Position numbers and translations under genes: made by a program
Shown: positions 6,584-7,338 of the stretch, one piece after another
Layout: each line of letters starts with the position of its first letter
Position numbering within the stretch: the stretch's first letter is position 1
Notes under the pieces: model-generated
The model's input: the letters and a program-made list of their open reading frames with translations, nothing else
The model's database searches: none
What the model was told of the DNA's origin: nothing
DNA from: Chromatiaceae bacterium
Lineage (GTDB): Bacteria; Pseudomonadota; Gammaproteobacteria; Chromatiales; Chromatiaceae
DNA length: 7,338 nt
Direction of reading: 5' to 3'
NCBI GenBank assembly: GCA_016938795.1
Contig: JAFGTZ010000231.1
Span: forward strand, 1 to 7,338

Positions 6584-7338
6584 TGGTCATGGTCTCCGAG
6601 ACTGCGTGAAAGCTCGATGGCGCGCTCGCGCGCGGCGCGGGTGGCGCGCGCTACCAGGGCGCGCAGATCGGCCTCGTCGAAAACCGCGAGCGCGCGCTCG
6701 GTGGTGCCGCCGGGCGAGGTGACGCGCTCGCGCAGACGCGCCGGAGGCTCGCTGCTCTCCATGGCCATCTTGGCCGCGCCGAGCGCGGTCTGAATGGTGA
6801 GCAGGCGCGCCGTCTCGGCATCCAGCCCGAGGGCGATGCCGGCCTCCTCCAGCGCCTCCATGAAGAGCAGGAAGTAGGCCGGACCACTGCCCGAGAGCGC
6901 GGTCACGGCGTCGATCTGGCCTTCATCCTCGACCCAGCGGGTGAGACCGGCGGCGCGCAGGATGGTTTCGGCGCGGTTGCGCGCCTCGCGCCCTGCCTCG
7001 GCGCTGGCGTGCAGCCCGATGGCGCCGCTCTGCACCATGGCCGGGGTGTTCGGCATGGCGCGCACCACAGGCAGGGGCGCGCCGATCCAGTGGCGAATGG
7101 CCGCCTCGGTCACACCCGCCATTACCGAGATGATGAGCGGTTCGCGTCCGGCCAGCGCAAGCCCCAGCTCGCGGCACACAGTGGCGGCAAGCTGCGGCTT
7201 GACGCAGAGCACCAGGGTGTCGGCCTCGGCGAGCGCCTCGGCGTTGCGTGCGAAGGTACGCACCCCAAAGCGCGCCTGAAGGTTGGCGCGACGCTCGGCG
7301 TCGGGGTCGGCCACCTGAATGCTGGCGGCCGCCTGGCC
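6580..7338 (-). CDS. proC: Pyrroline-5-carboxylate reductase, 5' end cut off
   Basis: ProC catalyses the last step of proline synthesis, reducing 1-pyrroline-5-carboxylate with NAD(P)H in the cytoplasm. The frame is open to the right edge and 252 residues are visible. By comparison with E. coli ProC roughly 20-30 N-terminal residues are missing, including the first Rossmann strand and its glycine-rich nucleotide loop. Visible motifs, numbered from the window edge, are VADPD (9-13, end of the second Rossmann strand), LCVKPQ (44-49), VVRAMPNTPAMVQSG (91-105), the P5CR signature TALSGSGPAYFLLFMEAL (146-163) and VTSPGGTTERAL (206-217), with a helical C-terminus. An internal GTG at 7314 could be mistaken for a start, but the eight codons upstream of it continue the ProC alignment. 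The gene is probably first or second in the operon; yggS usually precedes it. No frame damage is seen. Confidence 0.96.
   Translation of the reverse strand, partial: GQAAASIQVADPDAERRANLQARFGVRTFARNAEALAEADTLVLCVKPQLAATVCRELGLALAGREPLIISVMAGVTEAAIRHWIGAPLPVVRAMPNTPAMVQSGAIGLHASAEAGREARNRAETILRAAGLTRWVEDEGQIDAVTALSGSGPAYFLLFMEALEEAGIALGLDAETARLLTIQTALGAAKMAMESSEPPARLRERVTSPGGTTERALAVFDEADLRALVARATRAARERAIELSRSLGDHDQ

Noticed and set aside
7312..7314. GTG as the proC start codon
   Set aside because: The upstream codons to the window edge continue the ProC sequence, and starting here would remove the Rossmann glycine loop.

Overview
The window is GC-rich, densely coded bacterial chromosome with eight recognisable protein genes. 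Gene content and protein style point to a gammaproteobacterium. The signs are an LptG permease of Gram-negative lipopolysaccharide export, the proC-yggT-yggU (DUF167)-DUF4426 neighbourhood known from Pseudomonas and relatives, and a FixL/FixJ-like regulatory pair. A purple sulfur bacterium or relative (Chromatiales) is a plausible guess from general resemblance, but this could not be checked. I see no rRNA, tRNA, CRISPR array, transposase or phage gene.

Layout. (1) Bases 1-248 hold no gene. Most of this stretch is a long palindromic element (about 9-142) that looks like a dispersed intergenic repeat, followed by the leader of lptG. (2) lptG (249-1313, +) is complete, but the end of its usual partner lptF is not visible just upstream. 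(3) A convergent gap (1314-1453) carries a strong hairpin that probably ends transcription of the next gene. (4) An RDD-family membrane protein lies on the minus strand (1454-1921). (5) A 39-base divergent gap separates it from a two-component operon on the plus strand. That operon is a large membrane sensor histidine kinase with two PAS domains (1961-4531) joined by an ATGA overlap to a FixJ/NarL-type response regulator (4528-5154). (6) A short convergent gap follows (5155-5231). (7) A minus-strand operon runs from the right edge: proC (cut by the window end), yggT, yggU/DUF167 and a secreted DUF4426 protein.

How the genes work together. lptG serves outer-membrane assembly. The kinase and regulator should form one signalling unit: the extracytoplasmic and PAS domains sense an unknown cue, His635 of the kinase is phosphorylated, and the phosphate passes to Asp56 of the regulator, which binds DNA through its C-terminal helix-turn-helix. 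Its targets are not evident here. The proC group is a housekeeping cluster combining proline synthesis with conserved proteins of poorly known role, read as one transcript with overlapping or nearly touching genes.

No clearly new biological system is visible. The points most worth a second look are the palindromic element in front of lptG, the apparent separation of lptG from lptF, the unassigned two-component system with its odd 39-base divergent control region, and the absence of metX/metW from the proC-DUF4426 cluster.
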